A DNA stretch of 64,000 nt from an uncultured Spartobacteria bacterium (GCA_903933715.1 CAIZLD010000019.1:1-64000), one strand, 5' to 3'. Shown: positions 16,039-26,058, numbered from the stretch's first letter. Notes: generated by a model not told the origin, from the letters alone. Made by a program: numbers and translations.

Positions 16039-18984
16039 ATGACTTCACCTGATCTGACTTCCCTCGCCGCCCGCATTTCCGGGGAACTTGGCACCGGCCT
16101 CACGCTGCGGAAACTGTATGCCACCGATGCCTCGGAATATCAGCAAATGCCGCTGGGCGTGGTCTTCCCACGGACCGATGCGGATCTGAGGGAAATCATT
16201 TGCTTCGCCAATGAACATCGAATCCCGTTGATTCCGCGCACCGCCGGGACCTCTCTGGCTGGGCAGTGCGTAGGTGATGGCCTGGTGGTGGATGTCGGGC
16301 GGCATCTGACTCAAATTTTATCGGTGGACCGTGCCAGCCGCCGCGTCCGGGTACAACCGGGGGTGATTCGCAACGAGCTTAATCTCGCCCTGGAACCCGA
16401 GGGGCTCTTTTTTGGCCCGGAGACCTCCACCGCCAACCGCGCGATGATGGGCGGCATGGTCGGGAACAATTCGTGCGGCTCCAACTCGCTCGTCTACGGC
16501 AGCACCCGCGAGCATCTGGTTTCCATGCGCGGCTTTCTCAGCGACGGCTCTGAAGTCACCTTCGGACCGCTCAGCCGCGAGGAATTTGAGGCGAAATGCA
16601 ACGGGCCGGACTGCCTTGAAACGCGCATCTACCAATCGTTGCGGACGCTCCTCTCCGATCCGCAAAACCGCCAGAAAATCCGCGACAACTATCCCCTTCC
16701 TTCGATCCCCCGCCGCAACACGGGCTATGCGCTCGATTTGCTGATGGATGCGGACGTTTTCGATCTGGAAAATGATGAGCCGTTCAATATGTGCCGCTTG
16801 ATCGCCGGGTCCGAAGGCACGCTCTTTTTTGCGGTCGAAATCGAGCTGGATTGCTCGCCGCTGCCGCCGCCTCACGCGGCACTCATTTGCGGGCACTTCA
16901 CCACGGTCAACGAATCGCTGCGGGCCAATTTACTGGCTCTGCCGCATTCCCCCAGCGCCTGTGAGTTGATCGACCGCCATATTCTCGAATGCACCAAATC
17001 CAATCTCGCCCAACAGCGCAACCGTTCGTTTGTTGAAGGTGATCCCGGCGCGCTCCTCGTTGTGGAAATCCGCCGCGACACCCACCAAGCAGCGCAAGCC
17101 GCTTGTGACGCGGTGATCGCCGCCTGGAAATCCGCCGGGTTCGGTTATGCCTTCCCGGTTTTGTGGGACGCCGATGGAAACAAGGTCTGGGAATTGCGCC
17201 GCGCAGGGCAAGGACTGATGAGCAACGTGGTCGGCGACGCCAAACCGCGCGAGGTCGTCGAGGACACCGCCGTGGATGTGCATGATCTCCCGGATTACAT
17301 CGCCGAGTTTGAGGAACTGATGCGCACAAAATACGGCATCGGTTGCGTCTATTATGCCCATGCCGGTTCGGGAGAACTGCACACGCGTCCTTTGTTTAAT
17401 CTCAAGACGCCGGAAGGCGTGAAGATGTTCCGCGAAGTGGCCACCGATATCGCCCGGCTGGTTAAAAAATACCGCGGTTCACTCAGCGGCGAACACGGGG
17501 ACGGCCGGCTTCGCGGGGAATTCATCCCGATGATGGTGGGGGAAGATTGCTATCGGATGATGCGGGAAGTGAAGGCGCTCTTCGATCCGAACGGCATCTT
17601 CAATCCCGGCAAAATCATCGACACGCCACCGATGGACACCGCGTTCCGCCATGAACCCGGCCATCCGACTCCCGACTACGAGACCGTGTTCGATTTCAGC
17701 GACGTGGCGGGCGTGGTCCGCGCGGCGGAGAAATGCAACGGCTCGGGCGACTGCCGCAAATACGCGCTGGCGGGCGGAACGATGTGCCCAAGCTACATGG
17801 CCACCCGGGACGAGAAACACGTCACGCGGGCGCGGGCCAATATCGTGCGGCACGTCCTCAATCATCCGCCCGACCCGAAAAACCCGTTTAACAGCGCCGA
17901 GATTAAAGAAGTGATGGACCTCTGCCTCTCCTGCAAGGCGTGCAAATCCGAATGCCCGTCGAGCGTGGATGTCGCCAAGCTCAAGGCCGAGTTTCTCCAG
18001 CACTATTACGATGCGCACGGCGTGCCGCTCCGGTCATGGGTCGTGGGTCACTTCTCCGAAAGCGCGCAGATGGCCTCCATCGCCCCGTCGGTTTACAACG
18101 CAATCCTGCAAACCCCCACGCTGCGGCGGATCGCCAACCGGATGCTCGGGTTTCACCCCGATCGCACCATGCCACGGCTCAATCCCGTTCCGTTCCGGAA
18201 ATGGGCTGCGGGACGTCAACCGCTTGCGCCGTTGCGCCAAAAAATCGGCAAGGTCCATCTCTTTTGCGACGAATTCACCAACTTCAACGATCTCGACGCG
18301 GGGATCGCCACGGTCGAGTTGCTCGAACGCCTCGGCTACGAAGTGAACCTCCCCGATCACGTCGAGAGCGGACGCGCCTCGCTATCCAAGGGACTCGTCC
18401 GCCGGGCCAAAGGGTTTGCGGAAGAAAACGTCCGTCGTCTCGCCCTCATTGTCACCGCTGACGAACCGCTGATCGGCATTGAGCCGTCCGGCATCCTCGG
18501 TTTCCGCGATGAATATCCGGTCCTGGTCGATCCCTCGTTGCGCGCTGACGCCCGCCAGCTCGCGCCGAACTGCCTCATGCTCGACGAATTTATCGCCCGG
18601 GAAATCGCCGCCCAACGCATTGACGCTTCGCTCTTCACCCGTGAAGCGAAAACGATCCATCTCCACGGCCACTGTTTCCAAAAATCGCTGGCTTCGGTGC
18701 ATCCGACCGTCGCGATGCTCAGCCTTCCCGAAAATTACACCGTCAATGTGATCCCTTCCGGCTGCTGTGGCATGGCCGGGTCATTCGGCTACGAGGCCGA
18801 GCATTACGAGGTTTCGATGAAAGTCGGCGAACTGGTGCTCTTCCCCTCGATCCGCAAATTGGCGGACGAGGTTCTAATTGCAGCACCGGGAACGAGCTGC
18901 CGCCACCAGATCCACGACGGCACGAAACGCACGGCGCTCCACCCCGCTCAAATCCTGCGCAACGCTTTGATTGAAAAGAGCTAA
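16039..18984 (+). CDS. FAD-binding / 4Fe-4S oxidoreductase (D-lactate or glycolate dehydrogenase type)
   Basis: A 981-residue fusion. An FAD-binding type 4 domain (about 30-260, PRTAGTSLAGQCVG and GGMVGNNSCGSNSLVYGSTR) and an FAD-oxidase C-terminal domain (to about 540, ending GEHGDGRLRGEF) precede a ferredoxin-like part. That part has two cysteine clusters (CNGSGDCRK...CPSY and CLSCKACKSECP). CCG-type Fe-S repeats at the C-terminus follow (HGHCFQKSL, PSGCCGMAGSFGYE). The layout is that of GlcD-GlcF or Dld-type 2-hydroxyacid dehydrogenases that pass electrons to the quinone pool. The substrate is not certain. It follows the cytochrome c genes by 21 bases and may share their transcript. Confidence 0.85.
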   Translation: MTSPDLTSLAARISGELGTGLTLRKLYATDASEYQQMPLGVVFPRTDADLREIICFANEHRIPLIPRTAGTSLAGQCVGDGLVVDVGRHLTQILSVDRASRRVRVQPGVIRNELNLALEPEGLFFGPETSTANRAMMGGMVGNNSCGSNSLVYGSTREHLVSMRGFLSDGSEVTFGPLSREEFEAKCNGPDCLETRIYQSLRTLLSDPQNRQKIRDNYPLPSIPRRNTGYALDLLMDADVFDLENDEPFNMCRLIAGSEGTLFFAVEIELDCSPLPPPHAALICGHFTTVNESLRANLLALPHSPSACELIDRHILECTKSNLAQQRNRSFVEGDPGALLVVEIRRDTHQAAQAACDAVIAAWKSAGFGYAFPVLWDADGNKVWELRRAGQGLMSNVVGDAKPREVVEDTAVDVHDLPDYIAEFEELMRTKYGIGCVYYAHAGSGELHTRPLFNLKTPEGVKMFREVATDIARLVKKYRGSLSGEHGDGRLRGEFIPMMVGEDCYRMMREVKALFDPNGIFNPGKIIDTPPMDTAFRHEPGHPTPDYETVFDFSDVAGVVRAAEKCNGSGDCRKYALAGGTMCPSYMATRDEKHVTRARANIVRHVLNHPPDPKNPFNSAEIKEVMDLCLSCKACKSECPSSVDVAKLKAEFLQHYYDAHGVPLRSWVVGHFSESAQMASIAPSVYNAILQTPTLRRIANRMLGFHPDRTMPRLNPVPFRKWAAGRQPLAPLRQKIGKVHLFCDEFTNFNDLDAGIATVELLERLGYEVNLPDHVESGRASLSKGLVRRAKGFAEENVRRLALIVTADEPLIGIEPSGILGFRDEYPVLVDPSLRADARQLAPNCLMLDEFIAREIAAQRIDASLFTREAKTIHLHGHCFQKSLASVHPTVAMLSLPENYTVNVIPSGCCGMAGSFGYEAEHYEVSMKVGELVLFPSIRKLADEVLIAAPGTSCRHQIHDGTKRTALHPAQILRNALIEKS

Positions 18985-18988
18985 CCTC

Positions 18989-20011
18989 TTACCACTGAAT
19001 CACCGAGCTGGCCCAGGTCAAGCCGCCGCCAAAAACGACGAGCAAAATGTAGTCGTCACGCTTCATCCGGCCGGTGCGGTTGGCTTCGTCCAACGCGATC
19101 GCGACTGCCGCCGCGCTGGTGTTGCCATAACGCTGGAGATTGACGAAAACGCGATCGGACGGGACGCCCAACCGGCTGCCGATCGCCTCGATGATCCGCA
19201 TATTGGCTTGGTGCGGAATGATGCACGCGAGGTCTTTGGTTTGGAGTCCCGCGATGTCGAGGGCTTTGTGGGCGGCGCCGACCATGGCGGTCACCGCCTG
19301 TTTATAAACGTCCTTGCCGGACATTTTAATAGTGTTGTGCTTCTCGTCGATATTCTCTTTGGTGACGGGCAAGCGGCTGCCACCGCCGGGCATGTGAAGA
19401 ATGTCCGAGAATTCGCCGTCGGCCCCCAGGGTGGAATGAATGATCCCGTGCGAGCCGGGGCGATGCCGCAAAATGGCCGCACCCGCGCCATCGCCAAACA
19501 GAACGCAAGTGTTGCGGTCAGTCCAATCGACAATCCCGCTCAATTTGTCCGCCCCGATCACGAGAACGGTATTACAGCTCCGGCTGGAGATGAATTGCTG
19601 GGCGATTTCCATCCCATACAAAAAGCCGGAGCAAGCGGCGGAAAGATCGAAGCAGATGGCGTTTTTGGCCCCGATTTGCTTTTGCACCAGGCAGGCGGTG
19701 TTCGGGAAAGCCATATCCGGGGTGATGGTGCCGACAATGATCATGTCGATCTCTTCCCCGGCGACGCCCGCTTGTTCCATCGCGGCGAGGGCGGCCTTGG
19801 TGGCCAGATCGCTGGTGTGCTCGCCGGTGGCGGCCAGTCGCCGCTCTTTGATCCCGGTGCGACTGACGATCCATTCGTCATTGGTATCGACGAGCTTTTC
19901 AAGCGCCGCGTTGGTGAGGACTTTCTCCGGGACATAACTGCCTGTCCCGATGATCGATACAGTGCGCTTGGGCTTATGAAGACGCGTGGTGCGAGGCTGC
20001 GGCTTGTTCAT
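18989..20011 (-). CDS. fabH: Beta-ketoacyl-ACP synthase III
   Basis: A 340-residue thiolase-fold enzyme that starts fatty acid synthesis by condensing acetyl-CoA with malonyl-ACP. The catalytic triad is visible: C127 in DLSAACSGF, H267 in IIPHQANMRI and N297 in RYGNTSAAA. An N-terminal extension of about 16 residues (rich in Lys/Arg/Pro) precedes the usual start. Its 5' end overlaps plsX by 38 bases. It is the last gene of the coaD-DUF177-rpmF-plsX-fabH operon. Confidence 0.96.
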   Translation of the reverse strand: MNKPQPRTTRLHKPKRTVSIIGTGSYVPEKVLTNAALEKLVDTNDEWIVSRTGIKERRLAATGEHTSDLATKAALAAMEQAGVAGEEIDMIIVGTITPDMAFPNTACLVQKQIGAKNAICFDLSAACSGFLYGMEIAQQFISSRSCNTVLVIGADKLSGIVDWTDRNTCVLFGDGAGAAILRHRPGSHGIIHSTLGADGEFSDILHMPGGGSRLPVTKENIDEKHNTIKMSGKDVYKQAVTAMVGAAHKALDIAGLQTKDLACIIPHQANMRIIEAIGSRLGVPSDRVFVNLQRYGNTSAAAVAIALDEANRTGRMKRDDYILLVVFGGGLTWASSVIQW

Positions 20012-21005
20012 TGTAGCATTGGATGTGCTCCACGATATGTGGATTCACTTGTTGGGAAATGGATTGTTTCGCCATGCGGATGGCGTTTTTGACGGCAATC
20101 GGCGAGCTGCCTCCGTGCCCGATGATGCAGACCCCGTTGATGCCCAGGAGCGGCATGCCGCCGTATTCGTCGGCGCTGGTGCGTTTGCGGATGCTCATAA
20201 AGGCTCCCTTGGCCAGCATCGCGCCGAGTTTGCGCACGGGGCTCTTGTAGATCTCGTGCTTGAGCCAGCCAAAGATCGCATGGGCAATCGCTTCGCTGGT
20301 TTTGAGAACAATGTTCCCGGTAAAACCGTCGGCAACCACGACTTCCACGGGATTTCCGAAAAGATCGTGCCCTTCGATGTTGCCCCGGAATTTGAGCCCG
20401 CTGTTTTTGATAAGCTCAAACGATTGCCGGGTAAAATCGTTGCCCTTTTCGTCTTCGGTGCCGATCGACATGATCCCGACGCTCGGGTTTTCATAACCCA
20501 ACACATATCGGGAGTAAACCGAACCCATGATGGCGTTGTGGACCATCTGGGTGGGGGTCGGGTCGGTATTGGCTCCCGCGTCGATGAGGACGAAGAGCTG
20601 TTTCTCTGTCGGCATCGTGGCGGCGATTCCCGGCCGTTCGATGCCGGGTAGGGTGCGCAATTTGATCGTGGTCGCCGCGACGCAAGCCCCGGTATGCCCG
20701 GCGCTGACGACGGCTTCCGCCTCGCCGCTTTTAACCAGATCCACCGCCCGGGCGATGGACGAGTCTTTTTTACGCCGCACCGCGTCAATGGCGTGATCGC
20801 TCATCTCCACGACTTGCGTGCAGTGAACGATCTCGATTCGCCCGTCGTTGCAGCCGACTTTTTTGAGCTCGGCCTCCAACTGCGGGGTGTCGCCGGTGAG
20901 GTAAAGGCGGCTAATCTCCGAAAATTCACTCAGCGCAAGCGCCGCGCCTTCGACGAGTTTGCGGGGCCCTTCATCATGCCCCATGGCGTCGAGTGCGATT
21001 TTCAT
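19974..21005 (-). CDS. plsX: Phosphate acyltransferase PlsX
   Basis: A 343-residue soluble enzyme that makes acyl-phosphate from acyl-ACP for phospholipid synthesis. It begins MKIALDAMGHDEGPR, the family hallmark, and has GANTDPTPTQMVHNAIMGS and VVADGFTGNIVLKTSEA. It follows rpmF in the classic rpmF-plsX-fabH arrangement and overlaps fabH, coupling ribosome protein, phospholipid and fatty acid synthesis. Confidence 0.96.
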   Translation of the reverse strand: MKIALDAMGHDEGPRKLVEGAALALSEFSEISRLYLTGDTPQLEAELKKVGCNDGRIEIVHCTQVVEMSDHAIDAVRRKKDSSIARAVDLVKSGEAEAVVSAGHTGACVAATTIKLRTLPGIERPGIAATMPTEKQLFVLIDAGANTDPTPTQMVHNAIMGSVYSRYVLGYENPSVGIMSIGTEDEKGNDFTRQSFELIKNSGLKFRGNIEGHDLFGNPVEVVVADGFTGNIVLKTSEAIAHAIFGWLKHEIYKSPVRKLGAMLAKGAFMSIRKRTSADEYGGMPLLGINGVCIIGHGGSSPIAVKNAIRMAKQSISQQVNPHIVEHIQCYNEQAAASHHASS

Positions 21006-21083
21006 AAGAGATCGTGCATAGCTTAGAAAAAGAGAGCCGCCTCACGAACCCGCGAGACGGCTAAATTTTAATTGCCGCGGCGT

Positions 21084-21266
21084 TTAGGCGGCCTCGACGG
21101 TGACGACTTGGCGTCCTTTATAATAGCCGCATGAAGGGCATGCGGTGTGCGAGCGAAGCGTGCTTCCGCACTGTCCGCATTTGGCGAGCTGGTCAGCATG
21201 CCAGCGGTTGGCGGCCTTGCGGGTGCGCAGGCGCATTTTCGAAGTTTTACGTTTTGGGACTCCCAT
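21084..21266 (-). CDS. rpmF: 50S ribosomal protein L32
   Basis: A 60-residue basic protein with the L32 start MGVPKRKTSKMR and a complete zinc ribbon, CGQCG...CPSCGYYKG (two CxxC pairs). L32 is a structural protein of the large subunit. It sits between the DUF177 gene and plsX, which is the usual order. Confidence 0.96.
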   Translation of the reverse strand: MGVPKRKTSKMRLRTRKAANRWHADQLAKCGQCGSTLRSHTACPSCGYYKGRQVVTVEAA

Positions 21267-21308
21267 ATCGGTCTTTCTGTGGTCGGTCTTTCTGTCGGTC
21301 GGTTACTA

Positions 21309-21773
21309 TCAGTCTTTCGGTTTGGCGAGTTGGTCGAGCGTCGCCCAAGGGTTTTTCTCCTCGGGTTGCGCGGTCGTTTCCGACTCATGCCTTGTATTTT
21401 CCAGCATCCCGGCGCAAGGGTTTGCACCATTCCAATCACAATGCGGATGGGGAGGCAGGGCGAGGAGAATATCTTCCCTTATCTCCTCCGTCAAGTCTAC
21501 CGTCTCGGAAGTGCCAAGCTCAATTTGCACCGCAAAATCGGGCACTTCCACAGTGTAAGGAAAGCAATTCAGGCACCGGACGCATTCCAGCTTGAGATCG
21601 ACAGCCAGGGTGCCCGTTGCAAAAAGCCCCCCCTCCGAAAGCCCCACATCCAGCGAGTAACGCACCGGGCTCACCGCGGAAACGAGTTCGTCTTTAAAAT
21701 CGAAAATGTCGCGCTCTTCCTCGCCTTCCACATGAAGGCCGCCGACGGGGATTTGATTGGTGTGAATTTTCAT
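21309..21773 (-). CDS. DUF177 (YceD) family protein
   Basis: A 154-residue acidic protein with the DUF177 signature LECVRCLNCFPYTVEV (three cysteines) followed by VDLTEEIREDILLALP. The family is linked to 23S rRNA/50S biogenesis and is almost always encoded just before rpmF, as here. The C-terminal about 40 residues after the family core are variable and polar. Confidence 0.85.
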   Translation of the reverse strand: MKIHTNQIPVGGLHVEGEEERDIFDFKDELVSAVSPVRYSLDVGLSEGGLFATGTLAVDLKLECVRCLNCFPYTVEVPDFAVQIELGTSETVDLTEEIREDILLALPPHPHCDWNGANPCAGMLENTRHESETTAQPEEKNPWATLDQLAKPKD

Positions 21774-21791
21774 ATCAAAGAGAGTCCGGGG

Positions 21792-22271
21792 TTAACGGGA
21801 AAATTTTTCCCTCAAGGCCCGGGCTATGGAATCTGGCACAAAAACGTCGATGTTTCCACCCAGCCGCGCGATTTCCTTCACCAGGCGCGAGCTTAAGTAA
21901 GTATATTCCTCCTTGGGCATCAAAAACATCGTCTCGACGCCGCCCTCAAGTTTGCGGTTCATGAGGGCCATCTGGAACTCGTATTCGAAATCCGAGACGG
22001 CCCGCAACCCCCGGATGATCACCTGGGCTTGAACCTGCCGGGCGTAATCGACCAGCAGACCGCTGAACTGGGTGATCCGCACATTGGGATGGTGCGCCAC
22101 GACCTCCTGCAAAAGGGCCATCCGCTCCTCAAAAGAGAAAAGGCCGGTTTTGGATTCATTATGGGCGACGGCCACGATCACCTCGTCATAAAGACGCGAG
22201 GCCCGCTCGATCACGTCGAGATGGCCGTTGGTGACGGGATCGAAACTGCCGGGATATACCGCTCTGCGCAT
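21792..22271 (-). CDS. coaD: Phosphopantetheine adenylyltransferase
   Basis: A 159-residue nucleotidyltransferase that adenylylates 4'-phosphopantetheine in coenzyme A synthesis. It carries the HxGH-type motif in [19 protein letters not shown] and the ISSxxVRE-like [19 protein letters not shown]. It is the first gene of the leftward operon leading to fabH. Its start faces rpsN across a 109-base divergent gap. Confidence 0.96.
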   Translation of the reverse strand: MRRAVYPGSFDPVTNGHLDVIERASRLYDEVIVAVAHNESKTGLFSFEERMALLQEVVAHHPNVRITQFSGLLVDYARQVQAQVIIRGLRAVSDFEYEFQMALMNRKLEGGVETMFLMPKEEYTYLSSRLVKEIARLGGNIDVFVPDSIARALREKFSR

Positions 22272-22336
22272 GGGGGAAGTGTGGAGGGTGCCGGGGCGGT
22301 TCGGAAAGAAAAATCACACTCCCCTCAAAAAAGTTA

Positions 22337-22364
22337 TTGCATTAGGAAGCGAGGCCACTAGATT
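22337..22364 (+). promoter_or_regulatory. Candidate sigma-70-type promoter for rpsN
   Basis: TTGCAT (22337-22342) and TAGATT (22359-22364) are separated by 16 bases and lie 17 bases before the rpsN start. The match to consensus is moderate and no transcript data are available. Confidence 0.35.
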
Positions 22365-22380
22365 GTCCGCTCCTATTTTT

Positions 22381-22650
22381 ATGGCTAAAACGAGCTGGAC
22401 CGAGAAAGAAAAACGCAAACGTATCATTGTGGCCAAGTATGCCGCCCTGCGCGCCGAACTGAAGGCGAAGGGTGACTACGTGGGGCTGCAGAAGCTTCCC
22501 CGTGACGCGAGCCCTGTGCGTCTTGTCAACCGCTGCCGCGCAAGTGGCCGCCGGCATGGGTATATGCGCCGCTTTCAGCTTTCGCGTATCGCCTTCCGCG
22601 AATTGGCCTCCAACGGGATGATCCCCGGGGTGACCAAATCGAGTTGGTAA
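22381..22650 (+). CDS. rpsN: 30S ribosomal protein S14
   Basis: An 89-residue basic protein with the S14 C-terminal signature ([29 protein letters not shown]) and end TKSSW. It has only one cysteine in the core, so it is the zinc-free, long form of S14. Here it stands alone rather than in the spc ribosomal operon. A strong hairpin terminator follows at 22707. Confidence 0.95.
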   Translation: MAKTSWTEKEKRKRIIVAKYAALRAELKAKGDYVGLQKLPRDASPVRLVNRCRASGRRHGYMRRFQLSRIAFRELASNGMIPGVTKSSW

Positions 22651-22706
22651 GACCTCTACGGCCGGGGATTAAAACGCCTCGGCAGTTTCAATTCATTTCT
22701 TTTTTC

Positions 22707-22745
22707 CGGCTCGCCGCTTCCTGTGGCGAGCCGTTCCTTTTTGGA
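22707..22745 (+). terminator. Rho-independent terminator after rpsN
   Basis: CGGCTCGCC (22707-22715) pairs perfectly with GGCGAGCCG (22725-22733) around a 9-base loop, followed by TTCCTTTTT. It lies 57 bases after rpsN and 14 bases before the next gene, so it ends the rpsN transcript. Confidence 0.8.
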
Positions 22746-22758
22746 TGGAATCCTTTTT

Positions 22759-24111
22759 ATGAACGTTCTGATTGCCACTTCCGCGGCGCTCGTTGAGACG
22801 AGCTGGGAATCGCTGGACGTGATCCTTTTCAAGCTCCTGTGCATCGCGTTGCTGGTGCTCCTGAACGCCTTTTTTGTCGGCGCAGAGTTCGCCATTGTCA
22901 AAATCCGCTCCACCCAGTTGGAGCCGCTGATCGAAGAGGGAGACGGGCGCGCCAAAGTTTCCGGCGTGATCATCTCCAATCTCGACGCCTATCTTTCCGC
23001 CTGCCAGTTGGGGATCACCCTTGCCAGCCTGGGGTTGGGATGGCTGGGGGAACCGTTTTTGGCCCGGATGATCACCCCGGTTTTCCAGCTTTTTGGAATT
23101 CAGAATGCGGCCTTGATCCACCCGGTCTCGTTCGGGCTCGCTTTCTCTTTAATTACGATTGCCCATATCGTCATGGGGGAATTGGTCCCCAAAAGCCTGA
23201 CCATCCGCAAGCCGCTTACGGCCACGCTTTGGATCGCCCGGCCTTTGCAGTTGTTCTACAAAATGTTCCGCCCGGCCATTTTGGTTCTCAACAATTTCGC
23301 CAATTTCATCCTGGAACGCGGGTTCAAGGTCAAACCGGCCAGCGAGCACGAAATCGGCCATAGCGAGGAGGAGTTGAGGGTCATCCTGACCGAGAGCGAG
23401 AACGCCGATGAAGTGTCCCCTTTGGGCAAGGAAATTCTGATCAATGCGCTCGATCTGCGCCGGTTGGTCGTGCGCGACATCACCACTCCGCGGGGCGAGG
23501 TGGTCAGCCTCGATCTGGAAAATTCGTTCGACGAAAACCTTAAAATCGCCCAGGAATCGCGGCATACCCGGTTTCCCCTCTGCCAGGGACACCTCGATAA
23601 CACCATCGGCTTGGTGCATATCAAAGATTTGCTGCGGCTGACCCGCCAGGAGTCGCCGGATTTGAGTTCCATCAAGCGGGAAATCCTGCCCGTGCCGGAA
23701 ATGATGCCGCTCGAAAAACTCTTAAAGCTGTTTCTGAGCAAACACGCCCACCTCGCCCTGGTGGTGGACGAATACGGCGGCACCGTCGGCATCGTGACGC
23801 TCGACAACGTGCTCGAAGAACTCGTCGGATCAATCCAGGATGAGTTTGACGTCGATAACGCCGAGTTCCGCAAAATCAGCGAAGATGAGTTCCTGGTCGA
23901 GGGAACCTTTGGGCTTTATGAACTCAACGATTCCGCCGGGCTCGATTTGGAAAGCCCGGACGTGAGCACCATTGGCGGTTACGTTACCCATCTATTGGGA
24001 CGGCTTCCGCAACAAGGCGAAAAAGTGCGGATCGACGGCTACGAAGTCACCATCACCAAAAGCGACGGCCGGCGGGTCGAACAGCTCCATTTCAAGCTCA
24101 AGCAAGCATAG
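22759..24111 (+). CDS. CNNM/CorC (HlyC) family membrane protein with CBS domains
   Basis: A 450-residue protein. Three or four membrane helices form a DUF21/CNNM domain (about 10-200), a CBS pair follows (about 215-335, [14 protein letters not shown] and [20 protein letters not shown]) and a C-terminal CorC_HlyC domain ends the chain (about 360-445). Members are linked to magnesium or cobalt efflux and ion homeostasis; direct transport is not proven for most. The ATG at 22759 follows GGATGGAA. miaB begins 3 bases after the stop. Confidence 0.88.
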   Translation: MNVLIATSAALVETSWESLDVILFKLLCIALLVLLNAFFVGAEFAIVKIRSTQLEPLIEEGDGRAKVSGVIISNLDAYLSACQLGITLASLGLGWLGEPFLARMITPVFQLFGIQNAALIHPVSFGLAFSLITIAHIVMGELVPKSLTIRKPLTATLWIARPLQLFYKMFRPAILVLNNFANFILERGFKVKPASEHEIGHSEEELRVILTESENADEVSPLGKEILINALDLRRLVVRDITTPRGEVVSLDLENSFDENLKIAQESRHTRFPLCQGHLDNTIGLVHIKDLLRLTRQESPDLSSIKREILPVPEMMPLEKLLKLFLSKHAHLALVVDEYGGTVGIVTLDNVLEELVGSIQDEFDVDNAEFRKISEDEFLVEGTFGLYELNDSAGLDLESPDVSTIGGYVTHLLGRLPQQGEKVRIDGYEVTITKSDGRRVEQLHFKLKQA

Positions 24112-24114
24112 CCA

Positions 24115-25461
24115 ATGCCTAAAGTCCTCATTAAAACCTACGGTTGCCAGATGAACGAACGCGATTCCGAACAGGTCTCGCAGATGCTCATCGCGCGCGG
24201 GTACGAAATGACGACCGACGAAGCGCAAGCCGACGTGATTCTGCTCAACACTTGCAGCGTGCGCGATATGGCCGAACAAAAAGCTCTCGGCAAAATGCGG
24301 CTCCTGGCCCATCACCACCGGGCCCGGGGGGTCGTGCTCGGGTTCCTGGGCTGCATGGCGCAAAGCCGGGGCGCGGCGTTGATGAAAGAGGGCAAAGTCG
24401 ATCTGGTGGCCGGGACACAAAAATTTCACCGCGTGGCCGATTACGTGGACGAGCTTCTCGCCCACCGGCGCACCCAATCAATGGACGACGCCCGGCTGAC
24501 GATTGTCGATGTGGAAGAGGAAGCTGGTTCGCAGGAAACGATTCACGACCACACCGTGCGCGAGCGCCAAAGCACGGCGTTTGTCTCGATCATGCAAGGC
24601 TGCAACATGCGCTGCACTTTTTGCATCGTGCCGCAGACTCGCGGTTCAGAACGCAGCCGCGCCATCCCGGAGATCGTTCGCGAAGTGGAAGAGCTCGTGA
24701 GCAGGGGGGTCAAAGAAGTGACGTTGCTGGGCCAGATCGTCAATTTGTATGGTCGCCATGAGTTTCCCAAGCTGGACGGAAAAAGCCCGTTTGTGCAATT
24801 ACTGGAAGCGGTCCACGCGGTCGAAGGATTGAAACGGTTGCGGTTCACCTCCCCTCACCCGATTGGTTACAAAACCGATTTGATCGAAGCGTTCGCCCGG
24901 CTCCCGAAGCTTGCGGGGCATGTTCACCTGCCGTTGCAATCCGGCTCGGACCGGATTCTTAAAGCGATGCACCGCGGCTACACCGCCGGGCAATATCTCC
25001 AACTCGTGCGGCAGATGCGGGAGGTGCGGCCGGATTTGGCGATTACCACCGATATTATCGTCGGCTATCCCGGCGAGACGGACGACGATTTCCAGGCGAC
25101 GCGCCGGGTCTGCGAAGAGGTCCGTTTCGATAACGCCTTCATTTTTGGCTATTCCAAACGCAAGGAGACGCCCGCGGCCGAAATGCCCCGCCAGATCGAA
25201 GAAACCATTAAGGAAGCGCGGCTCCAGAACTTGCTGGAACTGACCAACGCCATCATCAAGGAGAAGCTGGAAACGGCAGTCGATACCCGCGTGGAAGTGC
25301 TTTGCGAGGGGCCGAGCAAAAACAACCCCAAACGGCTGACCGGGCGAACCGAGTCCAACAAGATTGTGATTTTCGAAGGCGGCGACCGCCTCATCGGTCA
25401 AATGGTCGAAATCCAAGTCACCCGCACCAGCGGGTTCTGCTTGTATGGAGAGCCGGTTTAG
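24115..25461 (+). CDS. miaB: tRNA-2-methylthio-N6-dimethylallyladenosine synthase
   Basis: A 448-residue radical-SAM methylthiotransferase that modifies A37 of tRNAs reading UNN codons. The N-terminal UPF0004 domain has three cluster cysteines (TYGCQMNERDSEQ, LNTCSVRD, GFLGCMAQ). The radical SAM motif is GCNMRCTFC, and a TRAM RNA-binding domain lies at the C-terminus. It sits 3 bases after the CNNM gene and 18 bases before a small membrane protein gene. Confidence 0.94.
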   Translation: MPKVLIKTYGCQMNERDSEQVSQMLIARGYEMTTDEAQADVILLNTCSVRDMAEQKALGKMRLLAHHHRARGVVLGFLGCMAQSRGAALMKEGKVDLVAGTQKFHRVADYVDELLAHRRTQSMDDARLTIVDVEEEAGSQETIHDHTVRERQSTAFVSIMQGCNMRCTFCIVPQTRGSERSRAIPEIVREVEELVSRGVKEVTLLGQIVNLYGRHEFPKLDGKSPFVQLLEAVHAVEGLKRLRFTSPHPIGYKTDLIEAFARLPKLAGHVHLPLQSGSDRILKAMHRGYTAGQYLQLVRQMREVRPDLAITTDIIVGYPGETDDDFQATRRVCEEVRFDNAFIFGYSKRKETPAAEMPRQIEETIKEARLQNLLELTNAIIKEKLETAVDTRVEVLCEGPSKNNPKRLTGRTESNKIVIFEGGDRLIGQMVEIQVTRTSGFCLYGEPV

Positions 25462-25479
25462 CCTTTCTTTCACCAAGCC

Positions 25480-26037
25480 ATGATTTATTCCCTTAGCCTT
25501 CGCAACACCGGTCTGCTGGTAGGTTTATTTGTATTTGCCGTTCATGCGGTGGCATTGATTCACGCCCAAGCGGTCAAAAACTTTCTTCAATCGTTTCCAC
25601 GTTCCCGCACGATGGGAACCTTTTTGCTGCTCCTCGACGCGGTTTGGGCTTTTGCGTTGGTCGCCCAGATCGATCTGGGAGAGTTCACCGCTTACCGGGA
25701 GATTTTCCTCGGGATCATCGCGATCGGATCGGTATTGACCCTTTTATTTGTGCAGGAATTCCTGGCCGTGCGCGCGTTGGGCATGGCTTGCCTGCTGGTG
25801 GCAGAGCCGTTGCTGGAGGTGACGTTCCTGCGGCCCGAGCTGAGCCGTCTCCTCCTGAGCCTGCTGGCTTACGGTTGGGCAACGCTGGGGCTTTTCTGGG
25901 TCGGCATGCCTTATTTGCTGCGCGACCAGATTGAATGGGTCTCCAAGACCGATCTGCGCTGGCGGGTGGCGGCGCTGGGCGGCGTGGTTTATGGCGTGGC
26001 GATATGGATCGCCGCGCTCACTCAATACGGAGCGTAA
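25480..26037 (+). CDS. Conserved membrane protein of unknown function
   Basis: A 185-residue, very hydrophobic protein with about five transmembrane segments (for example LLVGLFVFAVHAVALIHA, TFLLLLDAVWAFALVAQI, LLLSLLAYGWATLGLFWVGM). I recognise no domain or catalytic motif. It follows miaB by 18 bases and is probably co-transcribed. Regular codon use and the ATG start support a real gene. Confidence 0.7.
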   Translation: MIYSLSLRNTGLLVGLFVFAVHAVALIHAQAVKNFLQSFPRSRTMGTFLLLLDAVWAFALVAQIDLGEFTAYREIFLGIIAIGSVLTLLFVQEFLAVRALGMACLLVAEPLLEVTFLRPELSRLLLSLLAYGWATLGLFWVGMPYLLRDQIEWVSKTDLRWRVAALGGVVYGVAIWIAALTQYGA

Positions 26038-26058
26038 ATTCCCGAGCTCTTGGCAATT

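Noticed and set aside
18971..20092. 373-residue plus-strand frame opposite fabH
   Set aside because: FabH has all three catalytic residues in the minus frame; the opposite frame is a codon-bias shadow.
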